Shown here: positions 41,285-51,000 of the stretch, piece after piece | How positions within the stretch are numbered: the first letter of the stretch is position 1 | Layout: every line of letters starts with the position of its first letter | Assembly: GCA_910587095.1 (NCBI GenBank) | Contig: CAJUMJ010000029.1 | Span: forward strand, 41,482 to 105,481 | From: an uncultured Lachnospiraceae bacterium | Lineage (GTDB): Bacteria > Bacillota > Clostridia > Lachnospirales > Lachnospiraceae | Direction: 5' to 3' | Length of the DNA stretch: 64,000 nt | The notes under the pieces: generated by a model | What the model was told of the DNA's origin: nothing | Databases searched by the model: none | What the model saw: only the letters and a program-made list of their open reading frames with translations | Made by a program: the position numbers and the translations under genes

Positions 41285-44017
41285 CTACTTTGACTCATAC
41301 CAGTCCGTTCCGGTATGAAGATCGATTTCCAGACGCACGGACAGCTTCGCGGCATCCTGCATCTGTTCCGTAAGGATGCGTCGCACCTGCTCCTCCTCCT
41401 CAACATACGTTTCGATCAGCAGTTCGTCGTGTACCTGCAAAATCAGGCGGGACTTCAATCCTTGCGCGTGTAGCTTCTCCCACACACGGATCATGGCGAT
41501 CTTCATAATATCAGCCGCCGTTCCCTGGATCGGTGAATTCATTGCCACCCGCTCGCCGAAAGAGCGCTGCATAAAATTGTTGGAGGACAATTCCGGAATG
41601 GGCCTTCTTCGCCCGTACATGGTCGTCACGTATCCCTGCTTTTTCGCCAGCTCCACCATGTGATCCAAAAAGAGCTTCACTCCCGGATAAGTCTGGAAAT
41701 ACTGTTCGATGTAGTCCGCCGCCTCCTTCCTTGTAATACTCAAGTCCTGACTCAAACCAAAGGAGCTGATGCCGTAGACAATGCCGAAATTGACCGCCTT
41801 CGCGTTTCGCCTTTGTAAGTCCGTCACCTCCTCGAAGGGCGTGTGGAATACCTTGGAGGCCGTGATCCTGTGAATGTCCTCCTCCATACGGTAAGCCTCG
41901 ATCAGTTGTTTATCGTCAGACATATGCGCCAGAATTCGCAGCTCAATCTGCGAATAGTCCGCATCCATAAAAAGACAGCCTTCCTTCGGGACAAAAACCT
42001 TGCGGATACGCCTTCCAAGCTCCATGCGCATGGGGATATTCTGTAAATTCGGTTCCGTGGAGCTGATGCGTCCGGTCGCCGTGATCGTCTGGTTAAAGGT
42101 AGAATGGATTCTACCGTCCCCCGCGATACAGGCAGAAAGCCCTTCCGCATAGGTGGACTTGAGTTTCGCAAGTCCCCTGTACTCCAGTATATCGGAGACA
42201 ATCGGATAATCGGGCGCCAGCTTTTCCAACACGTCCGCCGCGGTGGAATACCCGGTCTTCGTCTTTTTCCCGCCCTTGATCCCCATTTTTTCAAATAGTA
42301 TGTCCGCAAGTTGTTTCGGGGAGTTGACATTGAAGGTGCATCCCGCCTGGTCGTATATTTTCTGTTCCAGTTCCGCGATCCTGCCGGTAAGCGCCTCCCC
42401 GTAAGCTTTCAGTTCTCCGGGCTGCACCAGCACGCCAAAGCGTTCCATGTCATACAGCACTCTGGAAAGAGGCATCTCTATCTCGTAAAACAGCCTCTCC
42501 ATCTCCTGCTGCACCAGCTTTTCCCGTAAAACCGAAGCCGCAGCAAGACAGACATACGCCTGATAGCAGGCATAATGCGCAAATTCCTCCGGTCTGTCTT
42601 TGAAAGCCGCAGCAAAAGTTCCCTTCCCGCAGACCTGCGCCCTGTCCAAAACGGTGAGCGCCAGATATTCCCCCGCGATATCTTCCGTCTGATAGTCGCT
42701 CTTTAACGGGTTTAACAGATAAGCCGCCACAAGAATGTCAAAATATCTCTTCTTTCTGAAGGGACGAAGCACATCCTTTGCACCCGTTTCATCCTGCCAC
42801 AAGCTCTCTTCATCCGTCTCCCCTACCATATCGTAGAGCGCCTTTATATCAAACACATTTAGTTTACATAACTCATCTCTGTTCAGAGTTGTCAAGCACT
42901 CTCTCAGCCAGCTCTCCGACACATCTGCCTGACACGGAATAAACGCCACGTTCTTTTCTTCCAGTGCCAGCGCTATGCCAACACACACCTTCTTTTCACC
43001 GTCAGAATCGTAAAAAACCGACAGCCCGATCTCGCACCCGCCCTCTGTGCTCTCCCCCCGTTCCTTACAGAGACGAAACATCTCTTTTACTTCCGCCTTG
43101 TCCGTCACGGTGTGAAAATAAGCCTCCTGGCTGTTGGGCACAGCCACATCCCTGGAAAAACGGGAGAGGATGTTTTTAAACTCCAACCGTTTGCAGAGCA
43201 CATAAGCTTCCTCGGTGTAAAAATCGCCGATCTTCGCCTGCTCAAACGTAAAATCAAAATCCGCGTCCACATTGATGGTAGCAAGAACTTTGCTCAGATC
43301 CGCGAGCTCCCTGTTCGCGATCAGTGACTCCCTGACCGCCTTTTTCGAAATCTCCTCCACATGAGCGTATATGTTTTCCAGCGACCCGTAGGTCACCATC
43401 AGCTCCGTGGCCGTCTTTTCTCCCACCTTCGGCACTCCGGGTATATTGTCCGCCGTATCCCCCATAAGCGCCTTTAAGTCGATAAACTGTATGGGATTGA
43501 CCTTGTAGGCCTCCTCCACATCCTTCGCATAGTAATCCTCGATCTGTGTTTTCCCGCCCTTTGTCTTCGGAATCCGAATCCGAATGCGGTCTGTGGCCAC
43601 CTGCAGCAGATCCCGGTCACCCGACACGAGAGACACATCCATCCCCTCCCGCTGCGCCCGTTTTGCAATGGTGCCGAGAATGTCGTCCGCCTCAAGCCCC
43701 GCCTTCTCCACCACGCAGATTCCCATAGCCAAAAGCATCTGCTTCATCACCGGCACCTGCTCGCGAAGCTCCGTCGGCATCGGTTTCCTGGTGCCTTTGT
43801 ACTCCTTATAAATCTCATGGCGGAAAGTTGGCGCGTGGACGTCGAACGCCACAGCCAGATAATCCGCCCGCTCCTCCTCGAGAATCTTAAACATAATATT
43901 CAGAAAACCGTATACCGCGTTGGTGTGAAGCCCCTGCCCGTTGGTCAGCTCCGGCACCCCGTAAAATGCTCTGTTCAGTATACTGTGTCCGTCTATCAAT
44001 ACAAGCTTCAAAGCCAT
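41285..44017 (-). CDS. polA: DNA polymerase I
   Basis: Repair and Okazaki-fragment polymerase of 910 residues. Domains: 5'-3' exonuclease (about 1-290; LIDGHSILNRAFYGVP, SGDRDLLQVAT, KALMGDTADNIPGVPKVGEK), a degenerate 3'-5' exonuclease region (about 310-530) lacking the DxE of ExoI, and the polymerase (motif A DADYSQIELRILAHMS, motif B RRNAKAVNFGIVYGIS, motif C QVHDELLIE). Proofreading is therefore probably absent. The ATG at 44017 (MALKLVLIDG) was chosen; its start region duplicates that of ffh. Confidence 0.96.
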   Translation of the reverse strand: MALKLVLIDGHSILNRAFYGVPELTNGQGLHTNAVYGFLNIMFKILEEERADYLAVAFDVHAPTFRHEIYKEYKGTRKPMPTELREQVPVMKQMLLAMGICVVEKAGLEADDILGTIAKRAQREGMDVSLVSGDRDLLQVATDRIRIRIPKTKGGKTQIEDYYAKDVEEAYKVNPIQFIDLKALMGDTADNIPGVPKVGEKTATELMVTYGSLENIYAHVEEISKKAVRESLIANRELADLSKVLATINVDADFDFTFEQAKIGDFYTEEAYVLCKRLEFKNILSRFSRDVAVPNSQEAYFHTVTDKAEVKEMFRLCKERGESTEGGCEIGLSVFYDSDGEKKVCVGIALALEEKNVAFIPCQADVSESWLRECLTTLNRDELCKLNVFDIKALYDMVGETDEESLWQDETGAKDVLRPFRKKRYFDILVAAYLLNPLKSDYQTEDIAGEYLALTVLDRAQVCGKGTFAAAFKDRPEEFAHYACYQAYVCLAAASVLREKLVQQEMERLFYEIEMPLSRVLYDMERFGVLVQPGELKAYGEALTGRIAELEQKIYDQAGCTFNVNSPKQLADILFEKMGIKGGKKTKTGYSTAADVLEKLAPDYPIVSDILEYRGLAKLKSTYAEGLSACIAGDGRIHSTFNQTITATGRISSTEPNLQNIPMRMELGRRIRKVFVPKEGCLFMDADYSQIELRILAHMSDDKQLIEAYRMEEDIHRITASKVFHTPFEEVTDLQRRNAKAVNFGIVYGISSFGLSQDLSITRKEAADYIEQYFQTYPGVKLFLDHMVELAKKQGYVTTMYGRRRPIPELSSNNFMQRSFGERVAMNSPIQGTAADIMKIAMIRVWEKLHAQGLKSRLILQVHDELLIETYVEEEEQVRRILTEQMQDAAKLSVRLEIDLHTGTDWYESK

Positions 44018-44065
44018 CTGTTCCAAGCCTCTTTCCAATACATATTTTGATCCCGTACGCCCTGT

Positions 44066-44386
44066 CTACATGGAGACGATAAGCAACGCCATGACAATAG
44101 CCACGGCAACCATGCACTCCAAAGCCAACAGAATATGCCGCAGCGTCCGGTTCAGCCTTATTTTGTCCTCCGCGCTGCCAAGCTTACGGTGCAGCGCATC
44201 CTGCAAATTAAAATTATTGCCCTGCTCCAGCCGTTCCATACCCTCGGTCACCAAAAACTGGATGGACAGTTCCTCCATGCATTCCGGACAGCCCTCGATA
44301 TGCTGCACAAACTCTGAAAGCCCCTTCCCGTCCAGCTCTTCGTCCAGAAAGGAAGGTATTTTTTTCTCCACTTCTTTACAATCCAT
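44066..44386 (-). CDS. zf-HC2 anti-sigma-like membrane protein
   Basis: A 106-residue protein with an N-terminal zinc-finger-like HC2 motif (MDCKEVEKKIPSFLDEEL, then HIEGCPECMEEL) and a C-terminal membrane segment (about 84-105). This is the layout of a short anti-sigma factor, but no sigma gene adjoins it. It lies upstream of polA and likely shares its promoter at 44436-44464. Confidence 0.8.
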   Translation of the reverse strand: MDCKEVEKKIPSFLDEELDGKGLSEFVQHIEGCPECMEELSIQFLVTEGMERLEQGNNFNLQDALHRKLGSAEDKIRLNRTLRHILLALECMVAVAIVMALLIVSM

Positions 44387-44435
44387 ACCCGACCACGTCT
44401 TTCCACCGGCCCTCAAAAAGCGCCCGTACGGAATT

Positions 44436-44464
44436 ATTATATACCATTATGGGGACGTTTGAAA
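44436..44464 (-). promoter_or_regulatory. promoter of zf-HC2-polA-coaE
   Basis: Minus-strand TTTCAA (44459-44464), 17 bases, TATAAT (44436-44441). Confidence 0.6.
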
Positions 44465-44502
44465 AGAGGTTTCAGATGATTGTCCGCGGAACCTGCTTCA
44501 TA

Positions 44503-44556
44503 AACGTGTGCCACCGGGCACACCAAAAAAGACGCCGGTCTTAGCCCAACGCCTCT
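44503..44556 (-). terminator. terminator region after the GH25 gene
   Basis: AAGAC-CGGC-GTCTT followed by TTTT, then a second hairpin GTGTGCC-CGGT-GGCACAC. The first stem is short, so confidence is moderate. Confidence 0.55.
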
Positions 44557-44609
44557 TTTAACATATTACCGCTTTTATAAATTCCTTTTTCTATTTACTG
44601 TGCTTCCTG

Positions 44610-45770
44610 TCACGCCTCTGGCGTCTCCTGTGGCTCTCCCTGCGTCTCCTGCTGCGCTTCCGGCGTTTCCTGCTGCGCCTCCGCTGCCGCTGCAATACCG
44701 TTTTTATCCACCGCATAGTTTACACCGTCCACAGTCACCGTAACATCCCGCACCAGGGCGCCAGTCTCCGGGTCATAGTAATAAACATTGCCGTCCGGTC
44801 TGGTAACGAGCCCCCTCTGCATCACCGCGTTCCCGTCAAAATAATAATCCTGTCCCTCGATGTTCACATCCTCACGCAGCGCATGACCATCCTTTGTGGC
44901 CAGGAAATACCTGCCCGTCTCATCCTCAAACCAACAGCCTTTCTGCACGAAGCCATTCTCATCCAGATGGTACTTGTTGTCTTCCCAGTTCACCCAACAG
45001 TTACGCTGCATTCTGTAACCTGCGTAAAATACAGTCTGATCCTGGCGAGGCGCAAAGCCGTCCGACACGATCAGCGACGAGTAGTCCTTGAACTGATAAT
45101 TCATATCCACTCTGGTCGGGATCCCCGCCACACTGCCGTGGGAAGTATTCTGCCAGAAAGAGGCACCTTCATACTCTAAAGCGTCCGCATACTGCGCCAC
45201 CCACTTGTCATAGCCGATGCTCCCGATCTTGTCACGGAACATATTTCTGCTTGAGTAGACTACCGGATAATAACCGTTTGCCTCGATAATGGAGCAAAAC
45301 GCATTGATCAGCTCCTGGAGCTGCGCCTGAGACATATTTTTATGGCAGGGAGCCTCCACATCGTAAACCACCGGATAGCTGACCGTGTAATTACCGATCC
45401 ATTGCAAAAGCTGATTCGCCTCGTTTCTCGCCTGCTCCGCGTTCGTCGCGTAAGAATATAAGTAAACGCCCGTCCGCAGCCCCGCGGCGTTCGCGCCTCT
45501 CATATTGGCATCAAAATAGGGATCGACTCCCGAGTTGGTACTGCCCGCTTTCACAAACACAAAGGATACCCCCGAGGACGGCACCTGACTCCAGTCGATA
45601 TTCAAATTGTGCTTCGACACGTCAATGCCCCGGGCTATGGAGCTCCCCGCTCCGATCGCCTCCACTTGCAGGCTCGGCGCAAACGTAAGCGCTACAGCAG
45701 CGCACAATGCCGTAATTTGTCTGATACCCTTGTTCAATCTATGTAATAACGCTTTTTTCTGTTTTATCAT
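44610..45770 (-). CDS. exported GH25 lysozyme with cell-wall-binding repeats
   Basis: Secreted muramidase of 386 residues. A signal peptide (about 1-38, ending near VEA-IG) precedes a GH25 barrel (about 47-240; D50 in RGIDVSK, D137 and E139 in YDVEA). Residues about 255-365 hold glucan/choline-binding-like repeats (GCWFEDETGRYFLATKDG, QDYYFDGNAVMQRG, NVYYYDPETGALVRD). The tail is a low-complexity run of EAQQETPEAQ. It is likely an autolysin or a wall-turnover enzyme. A promoter with an operator-like palindrome lies upstream. Confidence 0.93.
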   Translation of the reverse strand: MIKQKKALLHRLNKGIRQITALCAAVALTFAPSLQVEAIGAGSSIARGIDVSKHNLNIDWSQVPSSGVSFVFVKAGSTNSGVDPYFDANMRGANAAGLRTGVYLYSYATNAEQARNEANQLLQWIGNYTVSYPVVYDVEAPCHKNMSQAQLQELINAFCSIIEANGYYPVVYSSRNMFRDKIGSIGYDKWVAQYADALEYEGASFWQNTSHGSVAGIPTRVDMNYQFKDYSSLIVSDGFAPRQDQTVFYAGYRMQRNCWVNWEDNKYHLDENGFVQKGCWFEDETGRYFLATKDGHALREDVNIEGQDYYFDGNAVMQRGLVTRPDGNVYYYDPETGALVRDVTVTVDGVNYAVDKNGIAAAAEAQQETPEAQQETQGEPQETPEA

Positions 45771-45893
45771 TTGTACTTTTTATCCAACTGCTTCTTTGTT
45801 TGGATATTTCCCTTCCGTATTCTGTCATTCCTGTTTTCTTTCGTCTTACAGGGATTGTCTCTCCATGCACATTTGTAACAATTCTGTTTCAGA

Positions 45894-45922
45894 ATATTAC
45901 AAATTGTCACATTTTGTAACAA
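45894..45922 (-). promoter_or_regulatory. promoter and possible operator of the GH25 gene
   Basis: Minus-strand TTGTTA (45917-45922), 17 bases, TAATAT (45894-45899). An inverted repeat TTACAAA-N9-TTTGTAA spans the spacer, and GTTACAAA recurs about 30 bases downstream, suggesting a repressor site. Confidence 0.6.
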
Positions 45923-46013
45923 TCCTTAACAACTATATCATGTTTTGGCTGGAATGTATAGAGATTTTCACATTTTTTATTTGGAAATATCCGGAAGGTT
46001 ATGCGGGATGCGC

Positions 46014-46043
46014 AAAAAAAAACCGCAGAGACGAATCCGCAGT
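46014..46043 (-). terminator. terminator after the DUF7916-like gene
   Basis: AACTGCGGA pairs with TCTGCGGTT (two G-T pairs) and is followed by nine T on the minus strand. Confidence 0.75.
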
Positions 46044-46058
46044 TTTCTTTTCCGGCGC

Positions 46059-46985
46059 TTATCGGTTCACCGACTGCGCCATCCTGTGGTAGGTATGCCT
46101 GATGCCCCTGACTGCCACGGAATAGGTCATAATATTCTCGGGAAGGGCCATCCCCACATACCCGGAATCGCCGATATGGTGAATATCCGTCCCCGTCATT
46201 TTGCACCAAAGCGCAATCTGCCTGATCACCGAAGTATCGCTTCCCTCCTGTGAAGTACCGATTGCCGTAATTGTGAGCGCCCCAAGCTCATGGGCATAAT
46301 CCACCATTTCCCGGACAAATTCAACGGTAATGCCCGGCACCGTGCCGGGCGCAGGCAGCAAAATCACATCCGCCCCGTTTTCCCGGAACGCCTTGATATC
46401 TTCCTTCGTAATAATATGGGAGGCGCCCTCGCTGATCACGCCCGCCGCGTGCATCTTACCTGCCGCCAGAATCAGTCTGTCACCCACCGCACTGCGGATC
46501 GCCGCAAGGGAATCCATAATCGCCCGGTTACCCACCCCGTTTCCGGGATTTCCTGTAAGGAGTACCATATCCACGCCCATATCCGCAGCCAGAAGACCGT
46601 TCTTCGCCGTCGCTCTTCTTCCCTCCGTCATCCGCCACGGATTGTCCTCCTGGTCTTCGTCCTCTCCGCAGACTACAGGCTCCAGATTGATACCGATCAT
46701 TCTTCCGGTAAGCCTCTTTAACTCCCGAACCGTCTCCCCCTTCTCCACCTTCGGAAGCGCCTGCAGAACCGGATTTTGCACGTCAAACATATTGAGCAGC
46801 AAAATGTCCGCCCCCATAGCCGCCACGACCTCGGCGTTGGTAATATCCGTAAACAGAGGCTGCGTAATCCCGATACACTCCCCCGCAATCACACGCCCCT
46901 CACTGCCGGCAATCGCCTCCAAAAGCTGTCCGGCATTGTATCCGGCCAAATCCGATGCACTGCAATCCAAAATGCGTTTTGTCAT
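46059..46985 (-). CDS. DUF7916-like TIM-barrel protein
   Basis: A 308-residue protein starting MTKRILDCSASDLAGYNA. Repeated strands such as GADILLLNMFDVQNP, MVLLTGNPGNGVG, GADVILLPAPGTVPG and ALTITAIGTSQEGSD suggest a TIM barrel related to the PEP-mutase or QueF-independent dihydroorotate-like folds. From memory it fits the family now called DUF7916, earlier often mislabelled a haloacid dehalogenase. The reaction is unknown. ATG at 46985 follows AGGAGGG. It is transcribed divergently from the small gene at 47.2 kb. Confidence 0.7.
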   Translation of the reverse strand: MTKRILDCSASDLAGYNAGQLLEAIAGSEGRVIAGECIGITQPLFTDITNAEVVAAMGADILLLNMFDVQNPVLQALPKVEKGETVRELKRLTGRMIGINLEPVVCGEDEDQEDNPWRMTEGRRATAKNGLLAADMGVDMVLLTGNPGNGVGNRAIMDSLAAIRSAVGDRLILAAGKMHAAGVISEGASHIITKEDIKAFRENGADVILLPAPGTVPGITVEFVREMVDYAHELGALTITAIGTSQEGSDTSVIRQIALWCKMTGTDIHHIGDSGYVGMALPENIMTYSVAVRGIRHTYHRMAQSVNR

Positions 46986-47022
46986 AACCACCCTCCTGTA
47001 ATTGTAATAAACGTTATCATGT

Positions 47023-47051
47023 ATCATATATCTATTCCTTTATTTTTTCAA
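47023..47051 (-). promoter_or_regulatory. promoter of the DUF7916-like gene
   Basis: Minus-strand TTGAAA (47046-47051), 17 bases, TATGAT (47023-47028). Confidence 0.6.
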
Positions 47052-47100
47052 CGTCTCCTATGATATATACGAAATATTTTGTACCGGATATCGATATGAT

Positions 47101-47129
47101 TTGTGTCCTGGCAAAATCTCTGCTATAAT
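47101..47129 (+). promoter_or_regulatory. promoter of the small plus-strand genes
   Basis: TTGTGT (47101-47106), 17 bases, TATAAT (47124-47129) with an extended TGC. It places the start site near 47136. Confidence 0.7.
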
Positions 47130-47189
47130 ATCTCTGATTATAAACCCAATATATCTGCATCCGGCGTCCCGGACGCCCGGCACGACAAA

Positions 47190-47618
47190 ATGATGGCACA
47201 GAAAACATACAGGAAAACTTTATGTCTTTTTTACATACTTACCTTGCTCCTTTGGGGCGTCTGCTCCGGTGCATCCTCTGTATCGGAAATCACGGAGACG
47301 GTTTGCGGTGTACAGGATTGTTATGTAAACCACTCGTCCTCCGCCTCCATCCAGGCCGCCAGGCATCTCCCCTCCCAGGAATATTTATCCGTGCGGGCTT
47401 CCGGCACATCGGAGACGCTTTCCGCCGCCAGGAGCCGCAGTGTAAGACCTCTTTCGCGCTCTGTAAGGCAGGCTGCGGCATATCTGTTTTCCGGCATTCC
47501 TTACACAAATCATCACGCCCTCTCCGGGCTGTTTTCTGTACATGAGATACCCTCGCATAATCTCTGTGGTATCATCATCACAAATTACATTCACAGACAG
47601 GACGGGCAAAAATCCTGA
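47190..47618 (+). CDS. small hypothetical exported protein
   Basis: A 142-residue frame starting MMAQKTYRKTLCLFYILTLLL. A hydrophobic stretch (about 9-25) looks like a signal peptide; the rest is serine- and arginine-rich (AARSRSVRPLSRSVR) without a known domain. The start codon was chosen because the promoter at 47101-47129 excludes the upstream ATG. No clear Shine-Dalgarno is seen, so it may not be translated; the transcript could instead mainly serve the 47-codon gene downstream. Confidence 0.4.
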   Translation: MMAQKTYRKTLCLFYILTLLLWGVCSGASSVSEITETVCGVQDCYVNHSSSASIQAARHLPSQEYLSVRASGTSETLSAARSRSVRPLSRSVRQAAAYLFSGIPYTNHHALSGLFSVHEIPSHNLCGIIITNYIHRQDGQKS

Positions 47619-47780
47619 TCCTTTTTCACACGTTTCACCATTGGTATAGCGCACACTTAAAAGTCGTATCTATTCAGGCACGAGGCACCGAAGTCGCGCT
47701 GTTTTTTGCTGTGCGTTTTTGCGGTTTCCGATCGTCCTGAAACCTTAAAATAATTGTGAAAAAGGAGATTTGAATAAATT

Positions 47781-47924
47781 ATGAATATCGGACTTTTGAT
47801 TTTGATTGTGGTCGGCGGCGCCGCAGGCGGACTGTCTACACTTTATATTGCCGTTTCCCTCTTCGGCACACTCGGATATAAAATTTTCAGAAAAGTGAAA
47901 TACGGTGCTTCTCTCTACGATTAG
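47781..47924 (+). CDS. 47-residue small membrane protein
   Basis: Starts MNIGLLILIVVGGAAGGLST after AAAGGAGA, with one membrane helix (about 4-30) followed by a basic tail (YKIFRKVKYGASLYD). The good ribosome site, the normal codon pattern and a strong terminator 20 bases after the stop argue that it is real. No family is recognised with confidence. Confidence 0.65.
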   Translation: MNIGLLILIVVGGAAGGLSTLYIAVSLFGTLGYKIFRKVKYGASLYD

Positions 47925-47942
47925 CGTGAACTGCCGGATATA

Positions 47943-47991
47943 AAAGAAGCCGTCGCATCAGCATATTATTTTGCTGTGTGGCGGCTTCTTT
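47943..47991. terminator. bidirectional terminator
   Basis: AAAGAAGCCG...CAGCA pairs with TGCTG...CGGCTTCTTT around an AT-rich loop. It serves the 47-residue protein gene (plus) and the giant surface protein gene (minus). Confidence 0.88.
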
Positions 47992-48016
47992 CGTTTTAGC
48001 TTTTAGAAAAAGCGTT

Positions 48017-51000
48017 TCATTGCCCGAACGCCTGCTGTCTCTTCTTCCCGCGCAGTACAAGAATCACAATCAGGATTACCGCTGCGATTACCGTTGCGAT
48101 GACCTCCAGCCAGATAAAGCAACAAATCCCCAGGAATGGCCGACAGATATGGCAAAGTTGGCATTTTGGCATGCCTCCTGTTCCTACTTCCGCCCCTTCC
48201 ACATACGCAATCGCATAGCTGGAGAACCTCTCCGTATGGATTGTGATTGTGTCCGGTGCATCATCCAAATCGTTCAAAAGAGTATGTTCGCCGTCATGCA
48301 CCCTTATGATTACATACGCCCTGTCTTTTCTCTGCATGTGTTCCGGAATCCCGATGACGATCTCTACTGCTTCCTCCGTCTCGGTAATTGGGTTCCAGTC
48401 TCCATCTCCACTCTTCATAAATATGGAGATGTCGAGATACGTTCCCTGCGTCAGTCCCGGCGCGTCTTTTTGATATTCCTCAATGCCTCTTTCTATGGTC
48501 TCCCTGTCCTGCGCCGGTACGTGATCGGAAATATCCTTTATGTCGATCCTGATCTCCACTTGCCCGCCATTATCTACATATGCAAGATTCTCTTTTGTTA
48601 AAACGGCATTTGCCACCGCTATCGTGTCTGCCACACTCGCTGTGCATTCCTGCTTGTCACAGACTACTTTTACAATAACCGCACCATTTTCCACTTCAAA
48701 AACTGTGCTTGTAGCTGTCGTCCCTTCCACATTTCCTGTGGCAACAAGGTCTCCGGATTCGGATATCGTAAGCTTTCCGTTATCTATGAATGCCGGGACA
48801 ATCTGCACTCTGTCGCTCTCCGAAAGCTGTCCTGCCTGTGCTTCAGATGTTTTCCCTGCCAGCTCCGACTTCCCGGCGCTTTCCAGTTCCTGCTTATCCG
48901 CCGGCCGGCTGTCCTGCCCTTCTGCCTCCTGTGGCTGCCTGCGTGTATCAACCGGAGTTTGTGCCGTCGGCTGCCTGGATGAATGAGTCTGGTCTGGCGC
49001 CGTCGGCTGCTTGGGCGAATGATCCTGACCTGGCGTCGTCGGCTGTTCCGATGGATTGGTTCCGCCCGGCGTCGTCGGCTGTTCCGATGGATTGGTTCCG
49101 CCCGGCGTCGTCGGCTGCTCCGATGGATTGGTTCCGCCCGGCGTCGTCGGCTGTTCCGATGGATTGGTTCCGCCCGGCGTCGTCGGCTGCTCCGATGGAT
49201 TGGTTCCGTCCGGCGTCGTCGGTTGTTCCGGTTTCGGTTTCTCCTCATCATCCTTGCCTGTATCCGGCTTCTTTATCGTCCTTTTATAGCCGCAGTCATT
49301 ACACAGGGCATCCTTGTCATTGTCATAATTATGACTTTGCTTCGTATCCGCCGTCTTACAGCGGCTGCATACTTTCCAGTGCCCCTCCGCGTCATATTGG
49401 TAGTCTCCTTCGTAAACATGCTCCAGCCTTGCTAAGATCACACTTGCATGGTCTGTGATCTCAACCGTGCAGGCGCTGTCGGAAAACAATTTCCCACAAG
49501 TGCAGCCATAATGTGCCAAGTTGCCGTCCTCCGTACAAGTCGCCGCTTTTGCCGGAACCACTGTTCCGCTATGGGTATGGATTTTGATCGTCTTCCTTAC
49601 CGTACTGCTGTTTCCCGCATGATCGGCTGCTGTCACGGTAACGACCGTTTCCGGGCCGGAAAGCTCATCCGCCCCAATGGTAAAGCTTTTATTTACAACT
49701 ATGGCCGCCGTATAGTCAGACGCATTTCCTACCGGCTTACTTACTCCCTGCCCTGTTTCGTAGCTCACGGAAGCAATTCCACTGGAAATCGCATTGTCCT
49801 TATCATCCGTCACGGTCACCGAAATGTCCGGAAGCGTCTCGTACTCCCCTGTCCGCAGCGGCTCGGCGCCTACTGTTTTCAGTTCGATCCCGGGCGCATG
49901 GTCTTCAATCATAACTCCCGCCGCGCCCATGTCTGCTCCCACTTCCACGTCTGCCGATTTATTCCCGTCCCGGTCTGTACAGGCAATCGAAATCGTCCCT
50001 TTAAAATCCGCATCAACGGTGATCACTGCCTTGCCGCCCAAAACAGGCGCCGTCTTTTGCTCCGGCGAACCGCCATCCGGCGTCACAGTATATTTTATTA
50101 CATCCGCCCCGCTGCCTTCTTCCGTTACAGGCACGGTGATACGCAGGCTTTCTTTTCCAATCAGCCATTGCCACAGCGTCTTTGGCGTATAGCTGTATTC
50201 CAGGTTACCGATAACCGGAGCCGTATCGTCCGTCCACTTCGCCCAATATTCCTTATCACCGACAGCGTCGGCCAAAATTTCCTCTACCGCTTCTCCCTCG
50301 CATTGCGCATTCTCATACCACCCCTTAAAAGTATAGCCTGATCTCGTCCAGTCTGTCGGCAGGGGTGTATCTGTTCCATGCGTATAAGTAGTAAGATCAG
50401 TACCTGTGCCGCCATTTCCGTGTAACACTACTCTATGGCCTTCTCCTGCCCATTTCGCATAAAGTGTAACAGAAGCAGTCGGGATATAGGTCCCGTCGCT
50501 GTCCACCCGTGAACCGGAGCAGTCTTTGTCTGCATACCAGCCCGCAAAAGTATAGTTCGTTCTCGTTGGCATATAAGATATGGATACCGGAGACGCAGGG
50601 CTCCACCTGGCATACAGAGTAAGCGTTTTGCCATTTATCGCTGTCAGGTTCGTTACAGAACTATTCTCCTTATAAGCAGTACCACTTCCGTCAGCCTTCG
50701 TATTCCATCCGGCAAACGTATAGGCGGCAGTTTCGGTCTTATTGTTGATTCCCGCGTAATTATGACTGAAAGTAACCGTATATTTTTTCTCATAGCCATT
50801 GGCGGTCAGATTCTTTGCCGTATCGTAAGTATGGACGCTGTCCGCCGTGCTTCCTCCCGTACTTCCGTTCCCGTCGTACGTTATGGTGTAGGTATTCGCC
50901 GTCCACTTCGCATAATAGATCTTAGCTCCCGTATCTATAGTGGTAATACTCGTTACTGCCGTTCCTGTTAACCCGGAATTCTTATACCAGCCCCCAAACG

